A stretch of 7,828 nucleotides of DNA from positions 1-7,828 of the forward strand of contig JANXXF010000429.1 in the NCBI GenBank assembly GCA_025350775.1. Reading direction: 5' to 3'. A program made the translations under genes and the position numbers. Positions within the stretch are counted from its first letter, which is position 1. Every line of letters starts with the position of its first letter. Below the pieces are notes generated by a model. It made no database searches and was not told the DNA's origin. It worked only from the letters and a program-made list of their open reading frames with translations. The stretch is from Actinomycetes bacterium. Its GTDB lineage: Bacteria; Actinomycetota; Thermoleophilia; Gaiellales; Gaiellaceae. Positions 1 to 6,033 of this stretch are shown here, one piece after another.

Positions 1-34
1 GCGCCGCCCCGCACCGCGCCGCCCCGCACCGCGC
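1..34. repeat. 15-bp tandem repeat inside the lyase gene
   Basis: Two perfect copies of the unit GCGCCGCCCCGCACC occupy 1-15 and 16-30, and the first four bases of a third copy follow. On the coding (minus) strand the repeat keeps the reading frame and encodes AVRGG twice. The window edge cuts it, so the total copy number is unknown. It may be a slippage-prone in-frame minisatellite. Confidence 0.75.
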
Positions 35-206
35 TGCCGTCGCCCCCGCCCAGCAGCGCGACCACGGTCGCCCGCGCCTCCGCCTTGCGGTCGGGCGCGA
101 CGGCGTCCTCGAGGTCGAGGATCACGGCGTCGGCCGCTGAGGCGAGCGCTTTCTCGTACAGCTCCGGCCGTGTCGCCGGCACGTAGAGGGCGCTACGCAG
201 GATCAC
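1..206 (-). CDS. CitE/HpcH-HpaI family C-C lyase, N-terminal part (cut by window edge)
   Basis: About 68 N-terminal residues are visible; the gene continues beyond the left edge. Residues 4-14 (RSALYVPATRP) and 26-41 (DAVILDLEDAVAPDRK) match the first strand and the acidic LDLEDAV motif of the CitE-like group in the HpcH/HpaI aldolase superfamily (citrate lyase beta, malyl-CoA, citramalyl-CoA and related lyases), which use Mg2+ to cleave hydroxyacyl-CoA thioesters. The start chosen is the GTG at 204-206: it puts RSALYVP at the expected distance, and an AAGGGC stretch lies about 8 bases upstream. This overlaps the end of the CoA-transferase gene by 14 bases, implying translational coupling. 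Residues 59-68 are a repeated AVRGG unit encoded by a 15-bp tandem repeat, which is odd just before the region where a VRVN strand is expected. The exact substrate cannot be told from this fragment. Confidence 0.85.
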   Translation of the reverse strand, partial: MILRSALYVPATRPELYEKALASAADAVILDLEDAVAPDRKAEARATVVALLGGGDGSAVRGGAVRGG

Positions 207-1410
207 TGGTGATGCCCTTGGCGACCAGCTCTGCGAACTCCGCCTCGCCGACGCCGAGCGCGCCCAGGATCTCGCGGTTGTGCTGCCCAAGCCTCGGCCC
301 GGCCCAGTGGATGGCACCCGGCGTCTCGGACAGGCGGAAGAGGACGTTGGGCATCGTCACCTGGCCGAGCTCCTCGTCGGGCACCGACACGAGCGTTCCC
401 AGGGCACGGTACTGCGGGTCCTCGAAGATGTCCTCGATGTCGTAGATCGGCGCGACCGCCGCCTCGGCCCGCTCGAAGGCGTCGACCACCTCGGCGCGGC
501 TGCGCTGCGCGATCCAGCCGCCGACCGCAGCGTCCAGCTCGTCGGCGTGCTCGGCGCGGCTGCTGCCTTCGGCGAACCACGGCTCGGCGATCAGCTCGGG
601 CCTGCCGACAAGCTGCATCACGCGCTCGGCGATCGACTGCGCGCTCGTCGAGATGGCGACCCACGAGCCGTCGTTGCACTGGTACGTGTTGCGCGGCGCG
701 TTGTTGACCGAGCGGTTGCCCCAGCGCTCCTGCTTGAGCCGGAGCTGATCCCAGACGACTGCCTGCGGCCCCAGGATCGAGAAGATCGGCTCGATCAGCG
801 AGGTGTCGATGACCTGGCCGCGGCCGCTCGCGTGGCGGTGCTGGATGGCGGTCAGCACGGCGAACGCGGTCGTGAGCCCGGCGATGCCGTCGGCGAGGCC
901 GAACGGCGGCAGCGTCGGCGGGCCGTCGGGCTCGCCGGTGATCGCCGCGAAGCCGCTCATGGCCTCCGCCAGCGTGCCGAAGCCGGGCCGTGCCGAATAC
1001 GGGCCGAACTGCCCGAAGCCGGTGACGCGCGCGAGCACGAGCCCCGGGTTGTCCTGCGAGAGGACGTCGTAGCCGAGGCCCCAGCGCTCGAGCGTGCCGG
1101 GCCGGAAGTTCTCGATCACGACGTCGGCGTCGGCGACGAGCCGCCGGAACAGCTCGGCCCCCTCGGGCGCGCCCAGGTAGAGCGTGATCGCCTTCTTGTT
1201 GCGGCCGACCAGCTTCCACCAGAGCGGCACCCCGTCCTTGCTGTGGCCGTGGCGGCGCACGGCATCGCCGCCCTGCGGGTGCTCGACCTTGATCACGTCG
1301 GCGCCGTAGTCACCGAGCAGCGTCGCGGCCAGCGGCCCCGCGAACAGCGTCGCCAGGTCGATCACCTTCAGCCCGGCAAGGGCCTGTGGCGTTGCCGTGG
1401 GGTCGCTCAT
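193..1410 (-). CDS. CaiB/BaiF family (class III) CoA-transferase
   Basis: A 405-residue cytoplasmic enzyme of normal length for class III CoA-transferases, which move CoA between carboxylic acids through an aspartyl-CoA thioester. Family marks are LKVIDLATLFAGPLAATLLGDYGADVIKVE (residues 14-43), the NKKAITL stretch (71-77), VIENFRPGTLERWGLG (98-113), TGFGQFGPYS (130-139) and GRGQVIDTSLIEP (197-208). Asp174 in GLADGIAG lies where the catalytic Asp of formyl-CoA transferase (Asp169) is expected. The ATG at 1408-1410 is chosen because the conserved N-terminus follows within about 14 residues and an AGGA Shine-Dalgarno lies 8 bases upstream; the frame stays open further upstream but reads unrelated residues. 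The stop overlaps the CitE-like lyase start. A class III CoA-transferase coupled to a CitE-like lyase fits activation then cleavage of a hydroxy-dicarboxylate, for example citramalate, but that substrate is inference. Confidence 0.93.
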   Translation of the reverse strand: MSDPTATPQALAGLKVIDLATLFAGPLAATLLGDYGADVIKVEHPQGGDAVRRHGHSKDGVPLWWKLVGRNKKAITLYLGAPEGAELFRRLVADADVVIENFRPGTLERWGLGYDVLSQDNPGLVLARVTGFGQFGPYSARPGFGTLAEAMSGFAAITGEPDGPPTLPPFGLADGIAGLTTAFAVLTAIQHRHASGRGQVIDTSLIEPIFSILGPQAVVWDQLRLKQERWGNRSVNNAPRNTYQCNDGSWVAISTSAQSIAERVMQLVGRPELIAEPWFAEGSSRAEHADELDAAVGGWIAQRSRAEVVDAFERAEAAVAPIYDIEDIFEDPQYRALGTLVSVPDEELGQVTMPNVLFRLSETPGAIHWAGPRLGQHNREILGALGVGEAEFAELVAKGITSDPA

Positions 1411-1420
1411 CGCAGTGATC

Positions 1421-1525
1421 CTATGCCTGCGGCTCGAGCGACCGCAGGAGCTTCGCGAGCAGGGCCGACAGCTGGTCGCGCTCCTCGGGCGTGAGGGCCG
1501 CCAGCAGCCGGGCATCGTTCGCATG
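1421..1525 (-). pseudogene. C-terminal remnant of a MarR-family regulator
   Basis: In this frame, 34 residues before a TAG stop read like the last helix of a MarR-type regulator: RLLAALTPEERDQLSALLAK, then LLRSLEPQA. The pattern xLLaaLtpeErxqLxxLLxkLlxxLe is characteristic of MarR C-termini. No winged-helix domain precedes it, there is no ATG or GTG start or ribosome site for it, and further upstream the same frame is only a shadow of the secreted-protein gene. It therefore looks like the 3' end of a deleted regulator gene. Its TAG stop overlaps the AGGA ribosome site of the CoA-transferase, the arrangement expected if the intact regulator had been the preceding operon gene. The call rests on a short motif, so chance similarity is possible. 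Confidence 0.55.
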
Positions 1526-1563
1526 GCCGATCGTGATGGCGGCGGATGAGGCCGGCGTGTGGC

Positions 1564-2154
1564 TCAGCCACCCTGGCAGACAGGAGCAGCGGTGATGGCC
1601 CGATCGAGCTCGGGCGAGGGGTACGCCCGGTCGAGCTGATCGAACGCGCCGCCGAGCGAGTCGAACTGCGCGCCGATCGTGTTTCCGATCGAGGTGGCGC
1701 CCTTCGCGAAGGCCGCGCGGTCGGTCAGCGACAGCCCCGCCGCAGTCCGGCGGGCAGCCGCGATCAGGCCGCGCGCCCGCAGCAGCAGCGACCGCAGCCG
1801 CTGGCGGATCGCCGGGCCGCTCTTGACCGCCGGGGTGCCGGCGATGTCGACGCGGACGATCATCCGGTCGGTCTCGCGCACGACGTCGTCGAGGAAGCGG
1901 CTGAACACCGCGCGGGACTGCGGCAGGCTCTCCGGGTTGAGATCCTTCTTCAGCGCGGCCGACTTCTGCTCGGCGGCGGCGCTCCAGCTGGCGAGCGCTG
2001 AACACACGTGCTCGGCCCAGGGGCCGGGCGCGGTATCCGCGCGGGCGGCCGAGCCGGCGGCCGGCAGGGCGAGCGCGACGGCGCCGGCGATGGTGGCGGC
2101 CAGCGTGGCGGTGGTGGTCGTGACGGCGGTGCGGCGAACTGCGTTGCGGCGCAT
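1564..2154 (-). CDS. Probable secreted protein with two cysteines, unknown function
   Basis: A 196-residue protein that I do not recognise. It starts with a signal-peptide pattern: basic MRRNAVRR, a long Thr/Ala/Leu-rich hydrophobic stretch (about residues 9-36) and likely cleavage after an A-x-A site near residues 36-40. The mature part is about 155 residues, mostly helical in character, with exactly two cysteines, one near its start (EHVCSALASW) and one five residues from the end (APVCQGG), which could form a disulfide outside the cytoplasm. The early double arginines are not a clear Tat motif. The start is well supported: AGGAGG lies 7 bases upstream of the ATG, overlapping the amidase stop codon, so translation is probably coupled to the amidase. 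A secreted small protein among cytoplasmic enzymes may bind substrate or act at the cell surface, but this is only inference. Confidence 0.8.
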   Translation of the reverse strand: MRRNAVRRTAVTTTTATLAATIAGAVALALPAAGSAARADTAPGPWAEHVCSALASWSAAAEQKSAALKKDLNPESLPQSRAVFSRFLDDVVRETDRMIVRVDIAGTPAVKSGPAIRQRLRSLLLRARGLIAAARRTAAGLSLTDRAAFAKGATSIGNTIGAQFDSLGGAFDQLDRAYPSPELDRAITAAPVCQGG

Positions 2155-2161
2155 TGCGGAG

Positions 2162-2167
2162 CCTCCT
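2162..2167 (-). promoter_or_regulatory. Ribosome binding site of the secreted-protein gene
   Basis: The minus strand reads AGGAGG here, 7 bases before the ATG of the secreted protein. It overlaps the amidase TAG stop (2166-2168), giving a TAGGAGG stop/Shine-Dalgarno overlap. It fixes the start of the secreted protein and points to translational coupling. Confidence 0.8.
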
Positions 2168-3494
2168 AGGCCCAGGTTGGGGAGACGGGGGAACGGTCGA
2201 GGTCGATCAGGCTCTCGGCCCAGGCGGCGACGCCGATCAGGCGCTCGTCCTCGCCGATCCGGCCGACCAGCTGGACGGCAAGCGGCATCCCGTCCTCGCC
2301 GAAGCGCGTCGGCAGCGTCACACCCGGGAAGCGGACCAGGTTGAACGGCCAGGCGAAGCGGTACCAGTCGAAGACGCGCGGCCCGGGCCACTCGTCCCAG
2401 CGCAGGCCCGGCCACGGGTTCGCCGGGGTGAGCAGCGCGTCGTAGCCCGCGAGCGCCTCGACGAGGTCGGCCGCGAGCCGCTCCTCGACGGCGAACGACG
2501 CCAGGTACTGCTCGCGCGTCACCGCGTTCAGCGTCGCCACGAGGCCCTTGATGCTGTCGCTGTAGAGCTCGCCGCGGGCCAGCAGGTGCAGCGCGTGCAC
2601 GGGCGCGAGCTCCTTCAGGCGGTGCAGCCACGCGTCGCCGACGGCGAGGTCGATGGCCGGGCCGACGTCGGCGCCGAGCAGCTCGATCGCGGCGCGGTAG
2701 GCGGTGCGCGTCGGCTCGCTCAGCTCGCCGTGGCAGCCCTCGGGGAGGGCGAGGATGCGCGGGGGCGTGGCCGGCGCCGTTGCCGGGGCGGTGCCGACGA
2801 TCGCCGTCAGCGCCGCCTCGACCGTCGCCACGTCACGCCCGAAGAAGCCGCTCGTCCCCATCGACCACGCCCACGGGACGCTGCCGCCGTCGGGCATCCG
2901 GTCGTCCGAGGGCTTCATGCCGACGACGCCGCAGCTCGCGGCCGGGTTGCGCACCGAGCCGCCGCCGTCGCCACCGATGCCGAGCACAGTGAGGCCTGCG
3001 GCGGTTGCGGTCGCGGTGCCGGTGGACGACCCGCCGGGCACGAATGCGTCGTTGCGGGGATTGCGGCCGTTGGCCCCGGCGCCCTCACGCACCGGGTCGC
3101 CCATGCCGGCCTCGGCCATCGTGTTGATGCCCAGCAGCACCGCGCCGGCAGCCTGCGCTCGCGCCACGATCTCGCAGCTCTCGCGCGGGACGATGTCGTA
3201 CAGCGCCCGCGAGCCGACGGTGCAGGGGAGGCCTGCGACCGGGTAGCCGTCCTTGATCGAGAAGGGGATGCCGTGCAGCGGGCCGCGGTGCTCGCCGCGG
3301 GCAAGCTCGCCGTCGAGCAGGTGCGCTGCGGCCCGGGCGCCGCGGGCGTCGACGTGGGCGAAGGCGTGCAGGCTCGCGTAGCGCTCGATGCGCGCGAGAT
3401 ACGCCTCGGCGACGTCCGCGCAGCTCAGCGATCCGCCGTCGAGCGCGGCGCGTAGGGCGCGATAGGGGAGCTGGGCGATCTCGGCGTCGCTCAT
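2166..3494 (-). CDS. Amidase-signature (AS) family amidohydrolase
   Basis: A 442-residue enzyme of the amidase-signature family, which hydrolyses amide (sometimes ester) bonds with a Ser-cisSer-Lys triad. All three residues are visible: Lys81 in PFSIKDGYPV, cis-Ser156 in VPGGSSTGTA and nucleophile Ser180 in GDGGGSVRNPAASCG. The 24-residue gap between the two serines equals that of fatty acid amide hydrolase (Ser217/Ser241). The usual GGSSGG reads GGSSTG here. The C-terminal block, around NLVRFPGVTLPTRFGEDGMP and AVQLVGR, is also typical. There is no signal peptide, so it should be cytoplasmic. The length is normal and the protein appears intact. The ATG at 3492-3494 gives a standard N-terminus (SLSCADVAEAYLARIE), although its only ribosome-site candidate, GGGAG, lies about 14 bases away. 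It heads the leftward gene string. The substrate cannot be inferred; an arylamide or an amide intermediate of the same pathway is possible. Confidence 0.93.
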   Translation of the reverse strand: MSDAEIAQLPYRALRAALDGGSLSCADVAEAYLARIERYASLHAFAHVDARGARAAAHLLDGELARGEHRGPLHGIPFSIKDGYPVAGLPCTVGSRALYDIVPRESCEIVARAQAAGAVLLGINTMAEAGMGDPVREGAGANGRNPRNDAFVPGGSSTGTATATAAGLTVLGIGGDGGGSVRNPAASCGVVGMKPSDDRMPDGGSVPWAWSMGTSGFFGRDVATVEAALTAIVGTAPATAPATPPRILALPEGCHGELSEPTRTAYRAAIELLGADVGPAIDLAVGDAWLHRLKELAPVHALHLLARGELYSDSIKGLVATLNAVTREQYLASFAVEERLAADLVEALAGYDALLTPANPWPGLRWDEWPGPRVFDWYRFAWPFNLVRFPGVTLPTRFGEDGMPLAVQLVGRIGEDERLIGVAAWAESLIDLDRSPVSPTWA

Positions 3495-3589
3495 GGCTGC
3501 AGATCGTACTCCCGAAGTGGTCCATAATCGGCCGGTGGCGCACGACTACCTGAAGGGCGGCTACGGGCCGCAGGGAGAGGGTGATTCCC
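3495..3589. promoter_or_regulatory. Divergent intergenic region, presumed promoters for both gene strings
   Basis: These 95 bases separate the amidase (leftward) from the first cupin gene (rightward), so both transcripts should start here. On the plus strand CATAAT at 3523-3528 resembles a -10 box, and on the minus strand TACGAT (3503-3508) does too, but neither has a good -35 partner at 17 bases. I found no convincing inverted repeat for an operator. The assignment rests on gene orientation rather than on motifs. Confidence 0.4.
3574..3580 (+). promoter_or_regulatory. Ribosome binding site of the first cupin gene
   Basis: The sequence GGAGAGG lies 9 bases before the GTG at 3590 but directly abuts the in-frame GTG at 3581. 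The spacing favours 3590 as the start, and that start also gives this protein the same N-terminal length as the third cupin. Confidence 0.5.
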
Positions 3590-4414
3590 GTGCATGACAG
3601 AGGCTGGGTCGAGCTGGCGCACGCGCCGGCGATCGAGTGGGAGCCGCTGCCGGCCGCCGGCTGGCCGTCCGGGGCACAGGCGAAGGTGCTCGCGCGCGAT
3701 CCCGTCGACGGAGCGCTGACGGCGATCGTGCAGCTGCATGTCGGCTACCGGCGTCCCGCCGGCCACACGGCAGCGGACATCGAGGTGCTCGTGCTGAGCG
3801 GCGTGCTGCGCCTCGGTGACGGGGTGCACGGCGTCGGCTGGTTCGGCTACCTGCCGGCGGGCGCCAACTCGTCGGCGTGGACGGCCGAGAGCGACGTCGA
3901 GCTGCTGCTGTGCGCCCGCACCGGTAGCCCCGACTTCGCGCCGGAGCCCGGCCGGCCCGCCCTCTCGGCCGGCGCCGTGGCGATCGACACCGAGACGGTG
4001 CAGTGGAACGCGAGCACGCGCCCCGGCATCGCCCCGGGCCTCGCGCACAAGCTGCTTCGCTTCGACCCGGCGACGGGCGAGGGCACCTTCCTCGGCGCCG
4101 CCGTGCCGTCGTGGCGGTCGCCGTACCTCGAGTTCCACCACACGATCGAGGAGATCTACTGCGTGTCGGGCGACATCTCGCTCGGCAACTCGGGCCGCAT
4201 GGAGGCCGGCTCGTATCTCTGGCGCCCGCCCTTCATCACGCACGGGTCGTTCTGGAGCGACAGCGGCGCGATCATCTACGTGTGGACGGACGGCCATCTC
4301 GTCAACCACCCGCCCGAGCGTCCCGACTCGACGCCCGAGGAGAACCGCCGGCACTTCGAGCGCGACGGTGCGCCGGCAGTCGACGTCCGCGGCGGCGCCG
4401 CAGGAGGGGAGTAG
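3590..4414 (+). CDS. Two-domain cupin protein, first of three paralogues
   Basis: A 274-residue cytoplasmic protein with two cupin barrels, resembling ChrR-cupin/DUF4437-like proteins; the exact function is unknown. The N-terminal barrel (about residues 20-115) has RRPAGHTAADIEVLVLSG, with His59 and Glu65 as leftovers of cupin motif 1, and a YLPAG motif 2 without its usual His. The C-terminal barrel (about 140-240) has FHHTIEEIYCVSGDI and WRPPFITHGSFWS, giving His183, Glu187/188 and His218 as probable metal ligands. The GTG at 3590 is preferred; the in-frame GTG at 3581 would add three residues. The next gene starts 3 bases after the stop, so they share an operon. It aligns end to end with the third cupin (WEPL, AGWPSG, ARDP, LTAI), indicating gene duplication. 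It could be an Fe- or Mn-dependent dioxygenase, an isomerase or a ligand-sensing protein; the sequence does not decide. Confidence 0.82.
   Translation: MHDRGWVELAHAPAIEWEPLPAAGWPSGAQAKVLARDPVDGALTAIVQLHVGYRRPAGHTAADIEVLVLSGVLRLGDGVHGVGWFGYLPAGANSSAWTAESDVELLLCARTGSPDFAPEPGRPALSAGAVAIDTETVQWNASTRPGIAPGLAHKLLRFDPATGEGTFLGAAVPSWRSPYLEFHHTIEEIYCVSGDISLGNSGRMEAGSYLWRPPFITHGSFWSDSGAIIYVWTDGHLVNHPPERPDSTPEENRRHFERDGAPAVDVRGGAAGGE
4402..4407 (+). promoter_or_regulatory. Ribosome binding site of the second cupin gene
   Basis: A perfect AGGAGG lies 9 bases before the ATG at 4417, inside the 3' end of the first cupin gene. It fixes the start of the second cupin and excludes the longer open frame that extends upstream. 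Confidence 0.8.
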
Positions 4415-4416
4415 CG

Positions 4417-5205
4417 ATGGCACGTCCGCACATGGACTTCATCGAGACCGACGACGGCGAGGGCGAGCTCGTCGGCGAGGGCGCCTGGTTCGGCGCGATC
4501 CGCAGCGTGCTGTCGGTGGACGACCAGTCCGGCGCGTCCACGGTGGTGCTCGACTGTCACGCACTGTGGGACGCCGACCTGTCGGCCGAGGCCGGCCTGC
4601 TCGAGGTGCTCGTGATCGAGGGCGACGTGATCGCCCACGGGCAGCGTGTCGGCCGCGGCGGCTACGTCCGCGCCGAGGAGGCGTCGCAGCTGCACGGGCT
4701 GCAGGCGATCGGACAGTCCCGGCTGCTGGTGATGGCCGACCCGTCGTACGAGGCGCCCGGCGGGCCACGGCCCGTCCAGGTCGTCGACACCGAGCGGCTG
4801 CCGTACGCCCAGCCCGGCCTCGGCGGCCCGGCGGGCATCACCGTCAAGATGCTCAACGCCGACCTCGCCCGCGGCCCGCTGACGCTGCTCGCGGCCAATG
4901 TCGCCCGCTATGGCAGCGGCCCCGAGTTTCACTCCTGCCCGGAGGAGCTCTACGTGCTCGGCGGCGACGTCACCGGCCGCCACGGGACGATGACGGCGGG
5001 CTCCTACTTCTGGCGCCCGGAGTTCATCAACCACGGGCCGTACTGGTCGGAGACGGGGCTGCTCGTCCTGCTGCGCGGCCACGGCGACCTCTACGCCTAC
5101 TGGCACGACGACGCCGCTGCCACGCCCGAGCAGAACCGAGCCAACCTTCCCCGGTTCCAGGCCGAGCGCGCCGTGAAGGCCGCCGCCGCAGAGAGCAGGA
5201 GCTGA
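4417..5205 (+). CDS. Two-domain cupin protein, second and most divergent paralogue
   Basis: A 262-residue protein related to its two neighbours but clearly diverged. The C-terminal barrel keeps the shared signature: EFHSCPEELYVLGGDV (His172, Glu176/177) and GSYFWRPEFINHGPYWSETG (His206), so one His/Glu/His metal site seems intact. The N-terminal barrel keeps the strand pattern LLEVLVIEGDVIAHGQRVGRGGY (residues 61-83, with Glu63) but has lost the PAGH motif seen in the first and third copies, so it probably binds no metal there. It also lacks the shared N-terminal WEPL...GWP...RDP segment. The ATG start is fixed by AGGAGG upstream. The Arg/Lys/Ala-rich tail after about residue 245 is probably disordered. 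Position between the two closer paralogues suggests an older duplication with changed role, perhaps as a partner subunit; that is inference. Confidence 0.8.
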   Translation: MARPHMDFIETDDGEGELVGEGAWFGAIRSVLSVDDQSGASTVVLDCHALWDADLSAEAGLLEVLVIEGDVIAHGQRVGRGGYVRAEEASQLHGLQAIGQSRLLVMADPSYEAPGGPRPVQVVDTERLPYAQPGLGGPAGITVKMLNADLARGPLTLLAANVARYGSGPEFHSCPEELYVLGGDVTGRHGTMTAGSYFWRPEFINHGPYWSETGLLVLLRGHGDLYAYWHDDAAATPEQNRANLPRFQAERAVKAAAAESRS

Positions 5206-5208
5206 CCC

Positions 5209-6033
5209 GTGGCCAGGGCTCACGTCGAGCAGATCCACCGTGACGATGTCCCCTGGGAGCCGCTGCGCGCCGAGGGCTGGCCGGCGGGCCTGGAGGCGAA
5301 GACGCTCTCTCGCGACCCGGCGACCGGCGACCTCACCGCCATCCTCCGCCTGCCGCCGGGCTGGTACCGCCCCGCCGGCCACTCGCCCACCGGCATCGAA
5401 CTCTTCGTCCTCGAGGGAACGCTGACCGTCGGCGCCGCCCGGCGCGGCTACGGCTACTACGAGTGGGCGCCGGCGGGGGCGCCGCAGGAGGAGTGGCGCG
5501 CCGGCGACCAGGGCTGCGAGGTGATCGTGTTCGCGTCCGCAGGGCGCCCCGACTTCGTGCCGGGCGCCGCGCTGGGCGCCGCCCCGGGCGCCGCCGACGG
5601 TCGCATCGAGATCGACTCGACGCGGCTGGACTGGGCGCACACGGTGATCCCCGGGCCACCGCCGGGGATGTTCATCAAGCTGCTGCGCTACGTCGAGTCG
5701 TCGGGCGAGGGCCTCTTCCTGGCCTCCACGGTGCCGCACTACGACTACCCGAAGATCGAGTACCACGACTGCGTCGAGGAGGCGTACATGGTGGACGGCG
5801 ACATCCGCCTCGGCAACAGCGGGCTGATGTCGAAGGGCCGCTACTTCTGGCGGCCACCGTACGTCTCGCACGGCCCGTTCTTCTCGACCGACGGCATGCT
5901 CGCCCTGATCACCATCGACTCGCCGCTGATCAACCACTTCGTCGACGATCCGCGGCGCAGCGTGGAAGAGAACCGGGCGGAGGCGCTCGCCCAGGGCAAA
6001 CCCACCGACTACCTGGGCGGCCTCGCGCAGTGA
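5209..6033 (+). CDS. Two-domain cupin protein, third paralogue
   Basis: A 274-residue protein of the same length as the first cupin and its closest relative here. The N-terminal barrel shows YRPAGHSPTGIELFVLEG (His58, Glu64) and YEWAPAG without the motif 2 His. The C-terminal barrel shows YPKIEYHDCVEEAYMVDGDI (His186, Glu190/191) and YFWRPPYVSHGPFFS (His221), a probable His/Glu/His metal site. An Ala/Gly-rich linker (about residues 119-131) joins the barrels. The GTG start at 5209 follows the previous stop by 3 bases and has AGGAG 7 bases upstream. The stop TGA overlaps the GTG of the hydrolase (GTGA), so translation is coupled to it. As with the other copies, enzymatic (oxygenase or isomerase) and non-enzymatic (ligand-binding) roles are both possible. 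Confidence 0.82.
   Translation: MARAHVEQIHRDDVPWEPLRAEGWPAGLEAKTLSRDPATGDLTAILRLPPGWYRPAGHSPTGIELFVLEGTLTVGAARRGYGYYEWAPAGAPQEEWRAGDQGCEVIVFASAGRPDFVPGAALGAAPGAADGRIEIDSTRLDWAHTVIPGPPPGMFIKLLRYVESSGEGLFLASTVPHYDYPKIEYHDCVEEAYMVDGDIRLGNSGLMSKGRYFWRPPYVSHGPFFSTDGMLALITIDSPLINHFVDDPRRSVEENRAEALAQGKPTDYLGGLAQ

Noticed and set aside
280..1494. A 404-codon plus-strand open frame opposite the CoA-transferase
   Set aside because: It is an antisense shadow of a gene with clear family motifs, and it has no domain of its own.
1411..1524. An upstream extension of the CoA-transferase frame
   Set aside because: The added residues are Arg/Ser/Cys-rich and unlike any CaiB N-terminus, and the AGGA ribosome site supports the ATG at 1408-1410.
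1559..1571. A short inverted repeat (GTGGC TCA GCCAC) at the stop of the secreted-protein gene, as a possible terminator
   Set aside because: The arms are only five bases with a three-base loop and no T-run follows on the minus strand, so it is too weak to call a terminator.
2154..3455. A 433-codon open frame on the plus strand opposite the amidase gene
   Set aside because: It is Arg/Ala/Gly/Val-rich without any domain, and the opposite strand carries an amidase with its full catalytic triad. Long antisense frames are expected at this GC content.
3523..3528. CATAAT as a firm -10 promoter element for the cupin operon
   Set aside because: No TTGACA-like hexamer lies 16-18 bases upstream, so it is mentioned only as a weak candidate within the intergenic region.
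4276..5937. A 553-codon open frame on the minus strand opposite the cupin genes
   Set aside because: Its composition is typical of an antisense shadow, it spans three real genes with good ribosome sites, and it shows no recognisable motif.
5463..6029. An upstream extension of the hydrolase frame that would give a 769-residue protein
   Set aside because: This part reads Arg/Gly-rich noise and overlaps the third cupin gene; the alpha/beta-hydrolase similarity begins only after the GTG at 6030.
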